A DNA stretch of 64,000 bases, taken from positions 1 to 64,000 of the forward strand of contig CAKZYA010000025.1 of the NCBI GenBank assembly GCA_937883755.1, written 5' to 3'. This stretch comes from an uncultured Flammeovirgaceae bacterium (GTDB lineage Bacteria > Bacteroidota > Bacteroidia > Cytophagales > Cyclobacteriaceae). This document shows, one piece after another, positions 7,905 to 17,899 of the stretch (the stretch's first letter is position 1; each line of letters starts with the position of its first letter). Below the pieces are notes generated by a model. It ran no database searches. It was not told the DNA's origin and saw only the letters and a list, made by a program, of their open reading frames with translations. The position numbers were made by a program, and so were the translations under genes.

Positions 7905-8552
7905 CTATTCTATTCCATTTTTCTCAAAATAGCGACAAAAATGAGTGAGCTTGCACTCTTCGCACTTGGGTTTTCGTGCGAGGCAGACGTAGCGTCCGTG
8001 TAAGATGAGCCAGTGGTGAGCATTGGCTACGTGTTCTTCAGGAATGTGGCGAATAAGTTGCTTTTCTACTTCTAGTGGCGTTTTGGCCGTTTGGGTGACC
8101 AACCCTATTCGTTTAGAAACCCGAAAAACGTGGGTATCAACCGCCATTGCGGGTTGATTGAAAATAACGGAAGAGATTACATTAGCGGTTTTACGACCTA
8201 CTCCCGGTAACTTTTGTAATTCCTTTATATCACTCGGTACCTCAGAGCCAAAATCTTCAATCAGCATTTTAGCCATGCCAAGCAAGTGCTTGGTTTTGTT
8301 ATTAGGGTAAGAAATACTTTTGATATAGGGAAAGAGCTCGTCAAAATGACTAGCAGCCAGATGTTCGGGAGTAGGAAATTGCTCAAATAGCGCAGGAGTA
8401 GCCATATTAACCCGCTTATCAGTACACTGAGCACTCAGAATAACTGCTACCAGTAATTCGTAAGGATTATTGTAGATTAGCTCAGTCTCTGCTTCAGGCT
8501 GATGGGTTGCGAAATAAGAGATAAATTCCTGAAACCGTTCTTTCTTGGTCAT
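7905..8552 (-). CDS. nth: Endonuclease III (DNA glycosylase/AP lyase)
   Basis: The protein is 215 residues long, the usual size. The helix-hairpin-helix LQKLPGVGRKTANVI (112-126) contains the catalytic lysine K121, and the catalytic aspartate is D139 in VDTHVFR. The [4Fe-4S] cluster ligands are C190, C197, C200 and C206 with the classical 6-2-5 spacing. It removes oxidised pyrimidines in base excision repair. It is the last gene of a minus-strand group with an ECF sigma factor and a small acidic protein, 12 bases after the latter. Confidence 0.95.
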   Translation of the reverse strand: MTKKERFQEFISYFATHQPEAETELIYNNPYELLVAVILSAQCTDKRVNMATPALFEQFPTPEHLAASHFDELFPYIKSISYPNNKTKHLLGMAKMLIEDFGSEVPSDIKELQKLPGVGRKTANVISSVIFNQPAMAVDTHVFRVSKRIGLVTQTAKTPLEVEKQLIRHIPEEHVANAHHWLILHGRYVCLARKPKCEECKLTHFCRYFEKNGIE

Positions 8553-8564
8553 AAAAAAAGGTAG

Positions 8565-8810
8565 CTATTCCTCAGCCACCCGAATATCAAAAGTCTTGGA
8601 ATACGCCAGAATGTTGTTTACCGTCTGGCGAGAAGGTTCTTTTTCAATGGATATATTCTCTAATCGGCTTTTGACCGAATGTAGTTGGTGAAACATATCC
8701 ATTAATTCGCTATCTAAGCAGAGTGCTTCTTCAAACCGTTGAGCTTCCTCTGCCGACATTTCTTCATACGTATAACGTACTACATCATCTAGGGTAAATG
8801 TTTGGATCAT
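8565..8810 (-). CDS. Small acidic protein overlapping the ECF sigma gene (anti-sigma-like candidate)
   Basis: The protein is 81 residues, acidic and helical, with no membrane segment. The opening TLDDVVRYTYEEMSAEEAQRFEEALCLDSELMDMFHQL resembles the N-terminal part of zinc-less anti-sigma proteins (a short helix, then the AEEA helix and LDSELMDMF). Its start overlaps the 3' end of the sigma gene by 26 bases, implying translational coupling. The position and the helix pattern suggest a soluble partner of the sigma factor. I do not recognise a named family. Confidence 0.65.
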   Translation of the reverse strand: MIQTFTLDDVVRYTYEEMSAEEAQRFEEALCLDSELMDMFHQLHSVKSRLENISIEKEPSRQTVNNILAYSKTFDIRVAEE

Positions 8811-9384
8811 AGGCGATATTATGTTTTTGCATCTTCTTTCTCAAATTAATGAGAGCGTAGCGCATACGGCCCAGTGCCGTGTTAATACTGACCCCAGTGG
8901 CATCGGCAATTTCTTTAAAACTCATGTCCATATAGTGGCGCATGGTCAAAACTTGCCGCTGTGCTTCGGGCAATTCTTTAATCAATTGCCTTAATAACGT
9001 ATGTGTATCCTTTTTTATTTGAATCGATTCGGCAGAATCTTCAGAAAAATCTAACGTGTTGAAAACGTTGTGCCCATCTTCCATAATAATGGTGGGGTAA
9101 CGGCGGGCTTTTCGGAAATGATCAATAGAAAGATTATGAGCTATTCGCATCACCCAAGGTAAAAATTTACCTTCTTCGTTATATCTTCCTGATTTAATAG
9201 TGTTAACAACCTTGATAAAGGTTTCTTGCAGAATGTCTTCGGCGATACACTCATCTTTTACAATCATGTAGATTGCCGTGAAGATTTTGTTTTTGTGCCG
9301 TCCAACTAATTGCTCAAACGCTTCTTCGTGTCCTTCCTTGTACAGGGACACTAACTTGCTGTCGCTTACTGTGTACTTCTTCAT
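8785..9384 (-). CDS. ECF RNA polymerase sigma factor (sigma-24 type)
   Basis: The protein has 199 residues. Region 2 is AFEQLVGRHKNKIFTAIYMI, then DILQETFIKV and LPWVMRIAHNLSIDHFRKARR. Region 4 is LPEAQRQVLTMRHYMDMSFKEIADATGVSINTALGRMRYAL. It has no sigma-1.1 or extended C-terminal domain, so it is a plain extracytoplasmic-function sigma factor. It heads an overlapping minus-strand unit with a small acidic protein and nth. The N-terminal MKKYTVSDSKLVSLYKEGHEEAF is the form common in Cytophagales. The signal it responds to is unknown. The upstream 270 bases are AT-rich and contain no gene. Confidence 0.93.
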   Translation of the reverse strand: MKKYTVSDSKLVSLYKEGHEEAFEQLVGRHKNKIFTAIYMIVKDECIAEDILQETFIKVVNTIKSGRYNEEGKFLPWVMRIAHNLSIDHFRKARRYPTIIMEDGHNVFNTLDFSEDSAESIQIKKDTHTLLRQLIKELPEAQRQVLTMRHYMDMSFKEIADATGVSINTALGRMRYALINLRKKMQKHNIAYDPNIYPR

Positions 9385-9660
9385 TAATCCAAGTGTTTAG
9401 TGAGCGTAGAGTTTTAAGGCATAGAGTGGGGTTTAGTGATTAAAATACTACAATTACTTTATAGACAGCTTTCAAAAATAAATAAGTAACAAATAATATG
9501 CAACTTTTTCATTTGAGAGTTCTAAGAAGACTATTTTGTTTCAAAAAAACAAAAATCCTGCTTAAAGTATCATTTAATAATTAAAACAAGTTAGCAAATA
9601 GCCGACATTTTATCGAATTAATAAACCTTCTGTTACGTAAGATTTTGCTTTGAAATGAAA
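9385..9660. other. AT-rich intergenic region, no gene
   Basis: The stretch between the ECF sigma start and the terminator of the next gene has no convincing ORF, RNA gene or long repeat. It should hold the promoter of the sigma unit. I found no exact TAnnTTTG element on the minus strand, so the promoter may be of another class. Confidence 0.6.
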
Positions 9661-9693
9661 AAAGGAGGTGGGCTAATTGCCCAACCTCCCTTT
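9657..9693 (-). terminator. Terminator of the 503-residue secreted protein gene
   Basis: AAAGGAGGTGGGC (9661-9673) pairs with GCCCAACCTCCCTTT (9679-9693) with minor irregularities. On the minus strand a T run follows at 9663-9657. It lies 30 bases after the stop codon at 9723. Confidence 0.8.
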
Positions 9694-9722
9694 GTAATCA
9701 ACTGATTTTTCTTAAAATCAGC

Positions 9723-11234
9723 CTAATACTGAATATACGTAAGTGCTTGCTTCCCCTGTTTTTCTACCGGAACTACTAGATAGCCATCGTGTACTGTTTT
9801 GGCAAAAGTAGGTACGAGTCGCAGCCGATAGCTCTTACGGTCAAGCATCGTTTCCAGATCAATATCACCCGAAGACGTGATTTTTACCAACGAAACATCT
9901 GTCGAGTTTTTAATAGCATTGTTAAAAATGAGATGATACGTATCATTATGATATGCCAAGGCGAAAGAAGTGTACACATCCCGTTCCTCGGTTGATTTCT
10001 GATCTTTATCAATAATTCGCAACCAAGATTCGCTCTGCGGATGAATTTTCACCGCCAGAATTTTCTTATAAATATCACCTAGTTCTAAATCAGCGTCGAT
10101 GGGGCTGAGCCCGCTCAGACTTAACTTGGGTTTGATAACTGGGCCTCGCTTATAAGATTCGGCAAAGAAGACTACGCTACCATCTTGTTCCTGCACCATA
10201 TGCTTAATGGTATATTCTTCTGCGTATTTCTTATCATCCTTCTCATTAATTTCTTTGGCATCTTTAGCAGGAAAAGGATGCTCAGTGATGCTACCACCTT
10301 GAATTAAAAGCCCGCCTTCTAGATCATTATTAGTAGGGTTGGCATAAATTCCGGCAAATACGGGCTGCTGTTGCTCATTGAGTTGCATACCCAAATTAAT
10401 GATGAACCGATTATTGGTCGGAATATCAATTGTCTCAACTTCGCCCTGGTCAGGATGGTATTTATACATGAAGTACTCAAAATCCCCCGCAGTTTTCTTA
10501 AAGCCATCGTCGCCGAAGGAGGCTACTAACATGTAGAGGGTGCCATCGTTAGCCAAAGCGTAGCTTTCTACCATTTGGTAATTACCGTTCACGTCAGGAA
10601 GGTCAATAAACCCTGACCAAGCCTCTTCCATATTTTCGTCAAACACCAAACACTGCACATCGTTAGTCACATCGTTGAAGAAGCCATAATTAAATAATAG
10701 CATAGCTTTATTACCGTCAGCACTCTCAGCATGGCTAAAGAAGAAGTTGCGCCTCATCTTGCTAAACTGAGTAGAAAAATAGCTACGGAATATGTTTCCT
10801 ACATTGGCCGTGAAAATTTGCGGATATAAACCGCTTATCTGTCGGGTTTCACCCACCTGGTTCAAATCAGTACCGTAGGTTTCCAGGTAGATTGGATACA
10901 GTAATTCTTCGTTAGGCTCATCCTCGAAGAGTAACGTATGTAACTGATCCTGGAAATAAAAAGTATAGAAATAGTCGCGTGACTTGTCTTCTGATTTTAG
11001 CACCCGGCTCTCTTCTAGTCCGTCGGTCAGGCTGTAGTAGCTAATAAGTGGTTTGTTATCGAGACCGTTATAATAGTAATCTTCGCCAATTCCGGTAAAA
11101 ACGCCTTCTTCATTGCCTCCAATGATGAATAGATCGTCTTGACTCCCGGTTTTTACATAATCAAAAATGCGGACATCCTGAGCGAAGGCTAAACAAGTCA
11201 AACTGGTTAGCAGTAATGTTAAAATAGCTTTCAT
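9723..11234 (-). CDS. Secreted protein of unknown function
   Basis: The protein has 503 residues with a signal peptide (MKAILTLLLTSLTCLAFAQ, cleavage after AFA likely). The mature part is acidic and made of beta-strand-like segments with aromatic pairs (YYYNGLD, YFYTFYFQDQLHTLLF, DGTLYMLVASFGDDG), which suggests a beta-propeller or similar beta-rich fold. I see no catalytic motif and no T9SS sorting signal, and the C-terminus ends plainly (KQALTYIQY). It is a single gene with its own terminator, divergent from uvrA. I do not recognise the family. Placement in the periplasm or outer membrane is inferred from the signal peptide. Confidence 0.7.
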   Translation of the reverse strand: MKAILTLLLTSLTCLAFAQDVRIFDYVKTGSQDDLFIIGGNEEGVFTGIGEDYYYNGLDNKPLISYYSLTDGLEESRVLKSEDKSRDYFYTFYFQDQLHTLLFEDEPNEELLYPIYLETYGTDLNQVGETRQISGLYPQIFTANVGNIFRSYFSTQFSKMRRNFFFSHAESADGNKAMLLFNYGFFNDVTNDVQCLVFDENMEEAWSGFIDLPDVNGNYQMVESYALANDGTLYMLVASFGDDGFKKTAGDFEYFMYKYHPDQGEVETIDIPTNNRFIINLGMQLNEQQQPVFAGIYANPTNNDLEGGLLIQGGSITEHPFPAKDAKEINEKDDKKYAEEYTIKHMVQEQDGSVVFFAESYKRGPVIKPKLSLSGLSPIDADLELGDIYKKILAVKIHPQSESWLRIIDKDQKSTEERDVYTSFALAYHNDTYHLIFNNAIKNSTDVSLVKITSSGDIDLETMLDRKSYRLRLVPTFAKTVHDGYLVVPVEKQGKQALTYIQY

Positions 11235-11416
11235 AGTAATTGAATAAATGATTGAGTGAAATTATGTACGAGTTTATATGTGCTCAATGCAAGAAGTAAA
11301 CAAAAAAGAAGGAAAATTTCAGACGAGTGATTACACCTTCTCTTTTTATTCAATTTTGAACGAAATAAAAGAATAAAATTCTTATTTTGAGCACAAAGGT
11401 TGCCAATGAAATATTG

Positions 11417-11424
11417 TAGTTTTG
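11417..11424 (+). promoter_or_regulatory. Bacteroidota -7 element upstream of uvrA
   Basis: TAGTTTTG is an exact match to TAnnTTTG, 96 bases before the uvrA start. TTG triplets occur upstream at non-ideal spacing (14 or 27 bp), so only the -7 element is supported. Confidence 0.4.
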
Positions 11425-11519
11425 TTGGCTTAAGTGATTTGAAGTGATACGCTAAATAGTTTTTTAGCTAAAATACTAATTATTAGATTCTTATCCTCTA
11501 ATAGCAAGTCGGAATAGTT

Positions 11520-14342
11520 ATGAGCACCACCCAGCCTGCCTCGATTGATACCCTAGATCCTAAGCAGTTTATTATCATTAAAGGAGCAAAAGTTAATAAC
11601 CTAAAAGGAGTTGATGTAGCCATTCCTCGTAATAAGCTGGTGGTAGTCACGGGGTTATCGGGTTCAGGAAAATCTTCTTTGGCTTTTGATACACTTTTTG
11701 CCGAAGGACAACGGATGTACGTGGAAAGCCTAAGTTCTTACGCCCGGCAGTTTTTAGGGCGTATGGAAAAACCCGAGGTAGAGTACATTAAAGGAGTTTC
11801 TCCCGCGATTGCTATTGAGCAAAAGGTGAATACCCGTAATCCTCGATCAACAGTGGGTACATCTACCGAGATTTATGATTATCTCAAGCTGCTCTACGCC
11901 CGCGTAGGAAAAACCTATTCTCCGGTGAGTGGTGAATTGGTTAGTCGTGATACGGTAACAAGTGTAGTAGACTTTATTTTTAAGCAGGAAGAGGGTACTC
12001 GTCTGCTGGTTCTCTGCCCACTAATCACGCATCAAGAGCGATCATTAGCCGAAGAACTCAATGTGTTACTACAAAAGGGTTTTACCCGGATAAAAGTAAA
12101 CGACGATGTTCTTTTTATTGAGGAAACTTTAGAAGGTAAATTGGATGAATCAGCCGAGTATCGGATTCTGATTGACCGGGCTGCCGTGCAACCAGACGAT
12201 GAAGATTTACAGTTCCGACTAGCAGACTCAGTGCAAACTGCCTTTTTTGAAGGAGAAGGCGTATGTGAGGTAGAGATTGTTCGACCTGAAGATAACGAGC
12301 TACACCATTTTTCAGATAAGTTTGAGCGGGACGGAATTGTTTTTGAAGAGCCGAGTGTTAATCTGTTTTCTTTTAATAATCCCTACGGGGCTTGCCGCAC
12401 CTGCGAAGGCTTCGGCAAGGTGCTAGGCATCGATGAAGACCTGGTAGTCCCAGATAAAAGCATCTCGGTATACGAAGGAGCCATTGCTCCCTGGCGGAGC
12501 CATTCTATGAAAAAGTGGGTAGAACCGCTGCTCAAAAATGGTATCCGCTTCGATTTCCCTATCCACCGTCCCTATGTGGATCTTACCGAAGAAGAAAAAC
12601 AGTTGATCTGGACAGGCAATCAGTACTTTAAAGGATTAGATGCTTTCTTTAAGCATATTGAGTCCAAAACCCACAAAATTCAGTATCGAGTAATGCTCTC
12701 GCGCTACCGTGGGCGCACCATCTGTCCCGAGTGCAAGGGAACTCGCTTGCGGAAAGATGCTTCTTATGTAAAGATAAATGATACTTCTATTAATGAGCTA
12801 GTGTTAATGCCCATTAAGCGGTTGATTACATTTTTTGAAGAAGTTTCACTAGCAGCCCACGAACAGAAAGTGGCGGATCGGATCACCAAGGAAATTCGTA
12901 GCCGACTAGACTATCTCAATAAAGTTGGGCTAGGCTACCTGACGCTCAATCGCCTAACCAGTACACTATCTGGTGGAGAGTACCAGCGGATTAAGTTGGC
13001 TACTTCACTAGGAAGTGCATTGGTAGGTTCTATGTATATTCTAGACGAACCCAGCATTGGATTGCATCCGAGAGATACCAGTCGATTGATAGAAGTGCTG
13101 AAAACTTTGCGGAATTTAGGTAATACGGTAATTGTGGTGGAGCACGAAGAAGAAGTGATGCGAGCAGCCGACCAGATTATTGATATTGGCCCTGATGCCG
13201 GACGCCACGGCGGTAAGCTAGTTTTTCAGGGTAGTTTGGCTGAATTGCAAAAGATGAACGGTAGTGCTAATACCCATACGGCTCGCTACCTTAGCGGAAT
13301 TGAAGCTATTCCGATGCCCAAAAAGCGGCGAGAGTTCAAGCTTAAAATCGAAATAAAAGGAGCTCGGGAGAATAATCTTAAGCACATTGATGTAGACATT
13401 CCATTAGGGGTGCTGACGGTAGTAACCGGAGTGAGTGGCTCGGGTAAATCGACTCTTGTCAAAAGTATTCTGTATCCTGCTCTAGGAAAAATCTTTGGTA
13501 CCGTAAGCGAAAGCACGGGAAAGTTTGACCGACTAGAAGGCGACTTTAAAAAGCTTACTCAGATTGAGTTTGTGGATCAAAACCCAATCGGAAAATCCTC
13601 CCGATCCAATCCGGTTACTTACGTAAAAGCCTATGACCAAATTCGGCAACTCTATGCTGACCAGCCGCTGGCAAAGCAACGGGGTTATAAACCGGCTTAT
13701 TTCTCCTTCAACGTAGACGGCGGTCGTTGTGAGAACTGTCAGGGTGAAGGAGAGGTAACCGTAGAAATGCAGTTTATGGCGGATATCCATCTTACCTGCG
13801 AGGTCTGCAAGGGCAAACGCTTCAAAAAAGAAATCCTGGAAGTAACCTACCAGGATAAGGACATTGCTGATGTACTAGAATTGACGGTAGACGAAAGCAT
13901 CGAGTTTTTTGCCGGACAGAAATCTCTGATAAGTAAGCTGCAGCCACTACAAAACGTAGGACTAGGCTACATTAGGCTAGGACAATCGTCTAACTCACTC
14001 AGTGGCGGGGAAGCCCAACGAGTAAAATTGGCTTCGTTCCTCGGGAAGGGAAATAGTAACCGTAGCGAACACTTGCTGTTTATTTTTGACGAACCCACCA
14101 CGGGGCTGCACTTTCATGACATCCGCAAGCTAATGGATGCAATTAACGCCCTGATTGAGCAGGGTAATTCAGTAGTGATCATTGAGCACAATACCGAAGT
14201 AATCAAATGTGCTGACTGGATTATTGATTTGGGACCTGAAGGCGGTGACGAAGGCGGAAACCTCACCTTTACTGGGCGGCCTGAAGAGATGATTAAGTTG
14301 GAAGATAACCACACTGCTCGCTATTTGCGGGAGAAGTTTTAG
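11520..14342 (+). CDS. uvrA: Excinuclease ABC subunit A
   Basis: The protein has 940 residues, the usual UvrA size. It has two ABC-type ATPase modules: Walker [12 protein letters not shown] near residue 45 and [11 protein letters not shown] near residue 638, with ABC signatures [12 protein letters not shown] and [12 protein letters not shown]. The zinc-binding pairs CRTCEGFG with CPECKGTR, and CENCQGEG with CEVCKGKR, are intact. It is the damage-sensing subunit of nucleotide excision repair, working with UvrB and UvrC, which are not in the window. It is followed 55 bases later by a DinB-like gene. Together with cry-DASH and nth, this region is rich in DNA repair. Confidence 0.97.
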   Translation: MSTTQPASIDTLDPKQFIIIKGAKVNNLKGVDVAIPRNKLVVVTGLSGSGKSSLAFDTLFAEGQRMYVESLSSYARQFLGRMEKPEVEYIKGVSPAIAIEQKVNTRNPRSTVGTSTEIYDYLKLLYARVGKTYSPVSGELVSRDTVTSVVDFIFKQEEGTRLLVLCPLITHQERSLAEELNVLLQKGFTRIKVNDDVLFIEETLEGKLDESAEYRILIDRAAVQPDDEDLQFRLADSVQTAFFEGEGVCEVEIVRPEDNELHHFSDKFERDGIVFEEPSVNLFSFNNPYGACRTCEGFGKVLGIDEDLVVPDKSISVYEGAIAPWRSHSMKKWVEPLLKNGIRFDFPIHRPYVDLTEEEKQLIWTGNQYFKGLDAFFKHIESKTHKIQYRVMLSRYRGRTICPECKGTRLRKDASYVKINDTSINELVLMPIKRLITFFEEVSLAAHEQKVADRITKEIRSRLDYLNKVGLGYLTLNRLTSTLSGGEYQRIKLATSLGSALVGSMYILDEPSIGLHPRDTSRLIEVLKTLRNLGNTVIVVEHEEEVMRAADQIIDIGPDAGRHGGKLVFQGSLAELQKMNGSANTHTARYLSGIEAIPMPKKRREFKLKIEIKGARENNLKHIDVDIPLGVLTVVTGVSGSGKSTLVKSILYPALGKIFGTVSESTGKFDRLEGDFKKLTQIEFVDQNPIGKSSRSNPVTYVKAYDQIRQLYADQPLAKQRGYKPAYFSFNVDGGRCENCQGEGEVTVEMQFMADIHLTCEVCKGKRFKKEILEVTYQDKDIADVLELTVDESIEFFAGQKSLISKLQPLQNVGLGYIRLGQSSNSLSGGEAQRVKLASFLGKGNSNRSEHLLFIFDEPTTGLHFHDIRKLMDAINALIEQGNSVVIIEHNTEVIKCADWIIDLGPEGGDEGGNLTFTGRPEEMIKLEDNHTARYLREKF

Positions 14343-14397
14343 TAAGGAAAAGACGTGGTTCTTGTACTTGATGGCACCATTAATGAAGTAAGAACAA

Positions 14398-14919
14398 ATG
14401 CGATTCGACCTCAATAAATCAATAGAAGTTTTAGAGAAAACGCCCGCAGTTTTAGAATCCTATTTACTGGGATTATCTGACGAGTGGTTGAGGAGTAATG
14501 AGGGCGAGAACACCTGGAGTCCTTATGATATTGTAGGCCACTTAATTATTGGTGAGAAAACCGATTGGATGGTGCGAATCAGAATCATCTTGAACTCTGA
14601 AAACAAATTGTTTGAGCCATTTGACAGGTTTGCCCAATTACAGGAAGACCAAAGTAAACCTATTGCCGAATTACTTGAAAATTTTAGCGAGCTAAGGGCA
14701 AGAAACTTGGATGAATTGAAATCCCTAAAAATTACTATGGATGATTTGAAATTAACCGGAATACATCCTGAACTTGAAAAAGTTACCCTCGCCCAGCTTA
14801 TATCCACTTGGACGGTTCACGATTTAGGTCATATCGCACAAATTTCTAGGGTAATGGCTAAACAATACAAAGGTGAAGTCGGGCCGTGGATAAACTATCT
14901 GGGTATTTTGAAGAACTGA
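14398..14919 (+). CDS. DinB family protein (metal-dependent four-helix bundle)
   Basis: The protein has 173 residues. Family hallmarks are WSPYDIVGHLIIGEKTDW (His near residue 50) and TVHDLGHIAQISRVM (His pair near residue 139). These three His residues form the metal site of the DinB/YfiT fold. Bacteroidota members of this branch often act as thiol transferases or are uncharacterised. It follows uvrA on the same strand and may be cotranscribed with it. The link to DNA damage is by name and neighbour only. Confidence 0.8.
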   Translation: MRFDLNKSIEVLEKTPAVLESYLLGLSDEWLRSNEGENTWSPYDIVGHLIIGEKTDWMVRIRIILNSENKLFEPFDRFAQLQEDQSKPIAELLENFSELRARNLDELKSLKITMDDLKLTGIHPELEKVTLAQLISTWTVHDLGHIAQISRVMAKQYKGEVGPWINYLGILKN

Positions 14920-15011
14920 ACTGCTATTTTCCTTAGGCAGAATAATTCAGTAGAGTACAGACTGACCGCCTAGCGAGTATTTGTGATTTTTTAGAAATAC
15001 AAAATTCTGTC

Positions 15012-15019
15012 TAACTTTG
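15012..15019 (+). promoter_or_regulatory. Bacteroidota -7 element upstream of accD
   Basis: TAACTTTG matches TAnnTTTG exactly and sits 47 bases before the accD start. The nearest TTG is at 14981, farther away than usual. Confidence 0.45.
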
Positions 15020-15066
15020 CCCGCCTTAATTAGGTTTAAGGATTAGCAACACTTTTTCACTACACT

Positions 15067-15906
15067 ATGGCGTGGTTTCGACGGAAAGATAAAGGCATTC
15101 AAACCCCTACCGAAAACAAAAAAGAAGCACCTGACGGGCTTTGGTTCAAAACCCCCAGCGGAAAAATCATTCATACTCGTGAGCTGAAAAACAATGCCTA
15201 CGTAGTACCGGAAGATGGTTTTCACGTACGCATCGGTTCTAAGGAATACTTTGAATTGTTATTTGACGACAATCAGTTCACTGAGTTAAATACTGATATG
15301 GAGTCAGGTGACCCACTGGAGTTTGTAGATAGTAAGCCGTACCCTGATCGGATACAAGCCGCCCAGAAGAAAACAGAATTGAAAGATGCTGTTCGGGCGG
15401 CTCACGGTAATCTTAGCGGGTTATCCATCGTAATTGCTTGTATGGATTTCTCGTTTGTAGGAGGCTCAATGGGGTCGGTGGTAGGCGAAAAAATTGCTCG
15501 GGCTATTGACTACTCGCTGGAAAACAAAGTGCCTTTTCTGATGATCTCTAAATCGGGTGGAGCTCGGATGATGGAAGCGGGCTTCTCGCTCATGCAGATG
15601 GCTAAAACCTCAGCCAAACTTGCGCTGCTTGACCAAGCAGGTATTCCTTACATCTCGCTCATGACTGACCCAACCACTGGAGGGGTTACCGCGTCTTACG
15701 CTATGTTGGGTGATTTTAATATTGCTGAACCGGGTGCCCTGATCGGTTTTGCTGGACCCCGGGTAATTGAGCAAACTATTGGTAAAACTCTGCCTAAAGG
15801 TTTTCAGAGGTCAGAGTTTCTGCTAGATCATGGCTTTTTAGACTTTATTGTTGACCGCCGTAACCTGAAATCCCGTCTATCTACCTTGTTACGAATGCTA
15901 GAGTAA
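15067..15906 (+). CDS. accD: Acetyl-CoA carboxylase carboxyltransferase subunit beta
   Basis: The protein has 279 residues. The crotonase-like core is typical: [52 protein letters not shown] and [11 protein letters not shown]. With AccA it transfers carboxyl from carboxybiotin to acetyl-CoA, the first step of fatty acid synthesis. The N-terminal zinc ribbon, normally two CxxC pairs, has lost all four cysteines: the region at residues 24-58 reads [11 protein letters not shown] and [16 protein letters not shown] infer that this is a lineage trait rather than a defect, since the remaining ribbon sequence is well kept. It is a single gene; accA is not nearby. Confidence 0.93.
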   Translation: MAWFRRKDKGIQTPTENKKEAPDGLWFKTPSGKIIHTRELKNNAYVVPEDGFHVRIGSKEYFELLFDDNQFTELNTDMESGDPLEFVDSKPYPDRIQAAQKKTELKDAVRAAHGNLSGLSIVIACMDFSFVGGSMGSVVGEKIARAIDYSLENKVPFLMISKSGGARMMEAGFSLMQMAKTSAKLALLDQAGIPYISLMTDPTTGGVTASYAMLGDFNIAEPGALIGFAGPRVIEQTIGKTLPKGFQRSEFLLDHGFLDFIVDRRNLKSRLSTLLRMLE

Positions 15907-15996
15907 GTAGTGTACTACAATCGACTCAAAACCTGTTGCCCGTGGCTTGATTATTGAAGAAATTATATTCTTCAGCTAAAATTAATCATTGCGAAT

Positions 15997-16431
15997 ATGG
16001 GTATTTGGGATGCTTTCTTTAGTCGCCGGAATCACGAGCGAGAATATATTAATCAGTTATTTCGGGTAGCTTGGGCCGACGGTAGTTTGGATCAGGTAGA
16101 GGTTCAGTACATCTATTCAGTAGGAAAAAAACTGGGGATGGAAAAGGAAGAGCTGCAAGATGTTCGAGATAATTTCGATCCGGCTACGCTCTCGTACAAA
16201 CCGCCCCGTAAGCGAGAAGATCGATTCTTTATGCTATTTTATCTCATTAACATGATTCTGGCTGATGATGCAGTTCATCCCGAGGAAATGCGAATCACCG
16301 AAAATATTGTAATGAAACTCGGTTACGATCCCGATACCGTAGATGCTATTATCGGAGCTATAAAAACCAATCAAAAGAAAGATATTTCCGCTGAAGAAAC
16401 TTATGAAAATTTAAAGGTGCAGTTGGGTTAG
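15997..16431 (+). CDS. TerB-like family protein
   Basis: The protein has 144 residues, all helical. INQLFRVAWADGSLDQVEVQYIYSV and LINMILADDAVHPEEMRI are the two acidic repeats (ADGxxxxxE) that mark the tellurite-resistance TerB/DjlA-N domain, thought to bind metal. Small stand-alone TerB proteins are common in Bacteroidota and mostly uncharacterised. It has its own spacer from accD and is convergent with a sulfatase gene 37 bases away. Confidence 0.85.
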   Translation: MGIWDAFFSRRNHEREYINQLFRVAWADGSLDQVEVQYIYSVGKKLGMEKEELQDVRDNFDPATLSYKPPRKREDRFFMLFYLINMILADDAVHPEEMRITENIVMKLGYDPDTVDAIIGAIKTNQKKDISAEETYENLKVQLG

Positions 16432-16468
16432 CTACTCTTTTAACTGTTGTGTCAATTCCTAAAGGAAG

Positions 16469-17872
16469 TTACTCCGGCCAAGGATATGTATTCTGTCCAG
16501 CTACTTCATCCACCGGACTTTCGGGAAGGGTAGCATTCCATTCAAGTAGCATTCTTGAAAGTCGATTAACAATTTCAGACTCCTGATCAGCAAGATTATT
16601 AAGCTCTGATGGGTCTTTTGGGATGTTATATAGTTCTACTCTGCTTCTGTCAGGATTCATCAGTAATTTCCAGTCGCCATCCCGAACAGCAAGTTGGGGA
16701 GGCCGATTAAGAACATGCCCAAAAACCTTAAACCGCCATTCCCAAAACAAGGGCTGGGTTCGGTTTCTATCGGCTCCCAACCATACATCACTCATATCTT
16801 CTCCGTCAGCAGCTAGGGCATTTGGTAATTCAACTTCTACTATTCGGCAGATAGTAGGCAAGAAATCAACTCCGTTTATTACCGATGCATCGTTCACTTT
16901 ACTAGCGGGAATTGAACCTGGCCACCGAAGTATGAACGGAACTCGGATGCCTCCTTCGTATATACTTCGTTTTCTGCCCCGAAATGGGCCGGCACTACCA
17001 ACCCCGCTATGCGCCGCGTTCGATATCTGATAGTCTTCCGGGCCGTTGTCGCTAGAAAAAATGATAAGGGTGTTTTCAGCCACTCCCATGCTGTCCAGTT
17101 CGTCCAGGAAAATACCGATTTGGTGATCCATCTCCAGTAGAGCGGCATAGTAGACTTGTTCTACCCCGTAGAATGGCACATCCATTCGTGGCTTAAATTT
17201 TCTTACTTCCTTCAGTTGCTCTTCTGAAGGGTTCAAGGTAGCGTGTACATCTGAAAGCCATACGTTTGCGTAGAATGGTTGACCCTTAGCTTGCTTTATG
17301 AATTCTAAAGCATCATTTAAAATATCTTGGGTACAGTGTGGCCGGGCTTCAGGAGACCAAATGTCTACCGGATCACTGTTTTTGATATTAGTGTGATTAT
17401 CGGTGCGAAATACATCTACCCCGTACTCGCTGGGGGTAACGGTTCCAAGATGCCATTTCCCGAAATGAGCCGTGGTATAGCCTGTCTCTTTCAGCAAATC
17501 TGTCAGCATCGGCAAACCGGAGTCAAGGTAGTCAGGCATCCCTCTTCGTTCATTCACTCCTTCCTGGGTGGTGAAGTGCCCAAATATTCGGTTGCGAGCC
17601 GGATACTGCCCGGTCATAATGCCTGCTCGGCTGGGCGAGCATACTGATCCTGCTACATAGAATTGCGTAAACAGCGTGCCTTCTGAAGCTAGTTTATCTA
17701 GAGCAGGTGTTTTTATACGATTATTCCCATAACAACTTAAATCACCCCATCCTAAGTCATCGGCAAATATGAATATGATATTGGGTTTATCGGTATCCTT
17801 TTGGGCAAAAGTTATGGTAGAGCAAACGGTTAGAAGGAAAACTAAGGCTGAAACAATAAATGGCTGATACAT
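16469..17872 (-). CDS. Secreted sulfatase, arylsulfatase family
   Basis: The protein has 467 residues with a signal peptide ending TITFAQ. The metal-binding FADDLGWGD begins near residue 37. The formylglycine motif is CSPSRAGIMTG with C78 as the residue to be oxidised by a maturation enzyme (not in the window). GKWHLG and the SSDNGP motif (near residue 273) complete the S1-type active site. It hydrolyses sulfate esters, here probably on host or algal glycans. It is the last gene of the sialic-acid locus, 27 bases after the sialidase gene, and is presumably periplasmic. Confidence 0.93.
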   Translation of the reverse strand: MYQPFIVSALVFLLTVCSTITFAQKDTDKPNIIFIFADDLGWGDLSCYGNNRIKTPALDKLASEGTLFTQFYVAGSVCSPSRAGIMTGQYPARNRIFGHFTTQEGVNERRGMPDYLDSGLPMLTDLLKETGYTTAHFGKWHLGTVTPSEYGVDVFRTDNHTNIKNSDPVDIWSPEARPHCTQDILNDALEFIKQAKGQPFYANVWLSDVHATLNPSEEQLKEVRKFKPRMDVPFYGVEQVYYAALLEMDHQIGIFLDELDSMGVAENTLIIFSSDNGPEDYQISNAAHSGVGSAGPFRGRKRSIYEGGIRVPFILRWPGSIPASKVNDASVINGVDFLPTICRIVEVELPNALAADGEDMSDVWLGADRNRTQPLFWEWRFKVFGHVLNRPPQLAVRDGDWKLLMNPDRSRVELYNIPKDPSELNNLADQESEIVNRLSRMLLEWNATLPESPVDEVAGQNTYPWPE

Positions 17873-17899
17873 GTCATATTAGTTTAAAGAGCAGAATAT

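Noticed and set aside
15955-15974. TGAAGAA/TTCTTCA hairpin after accD as a terminator
   Set aside because: The stem is AT-rich, has no T run and lies close to the TerB-like start; it could be chance.
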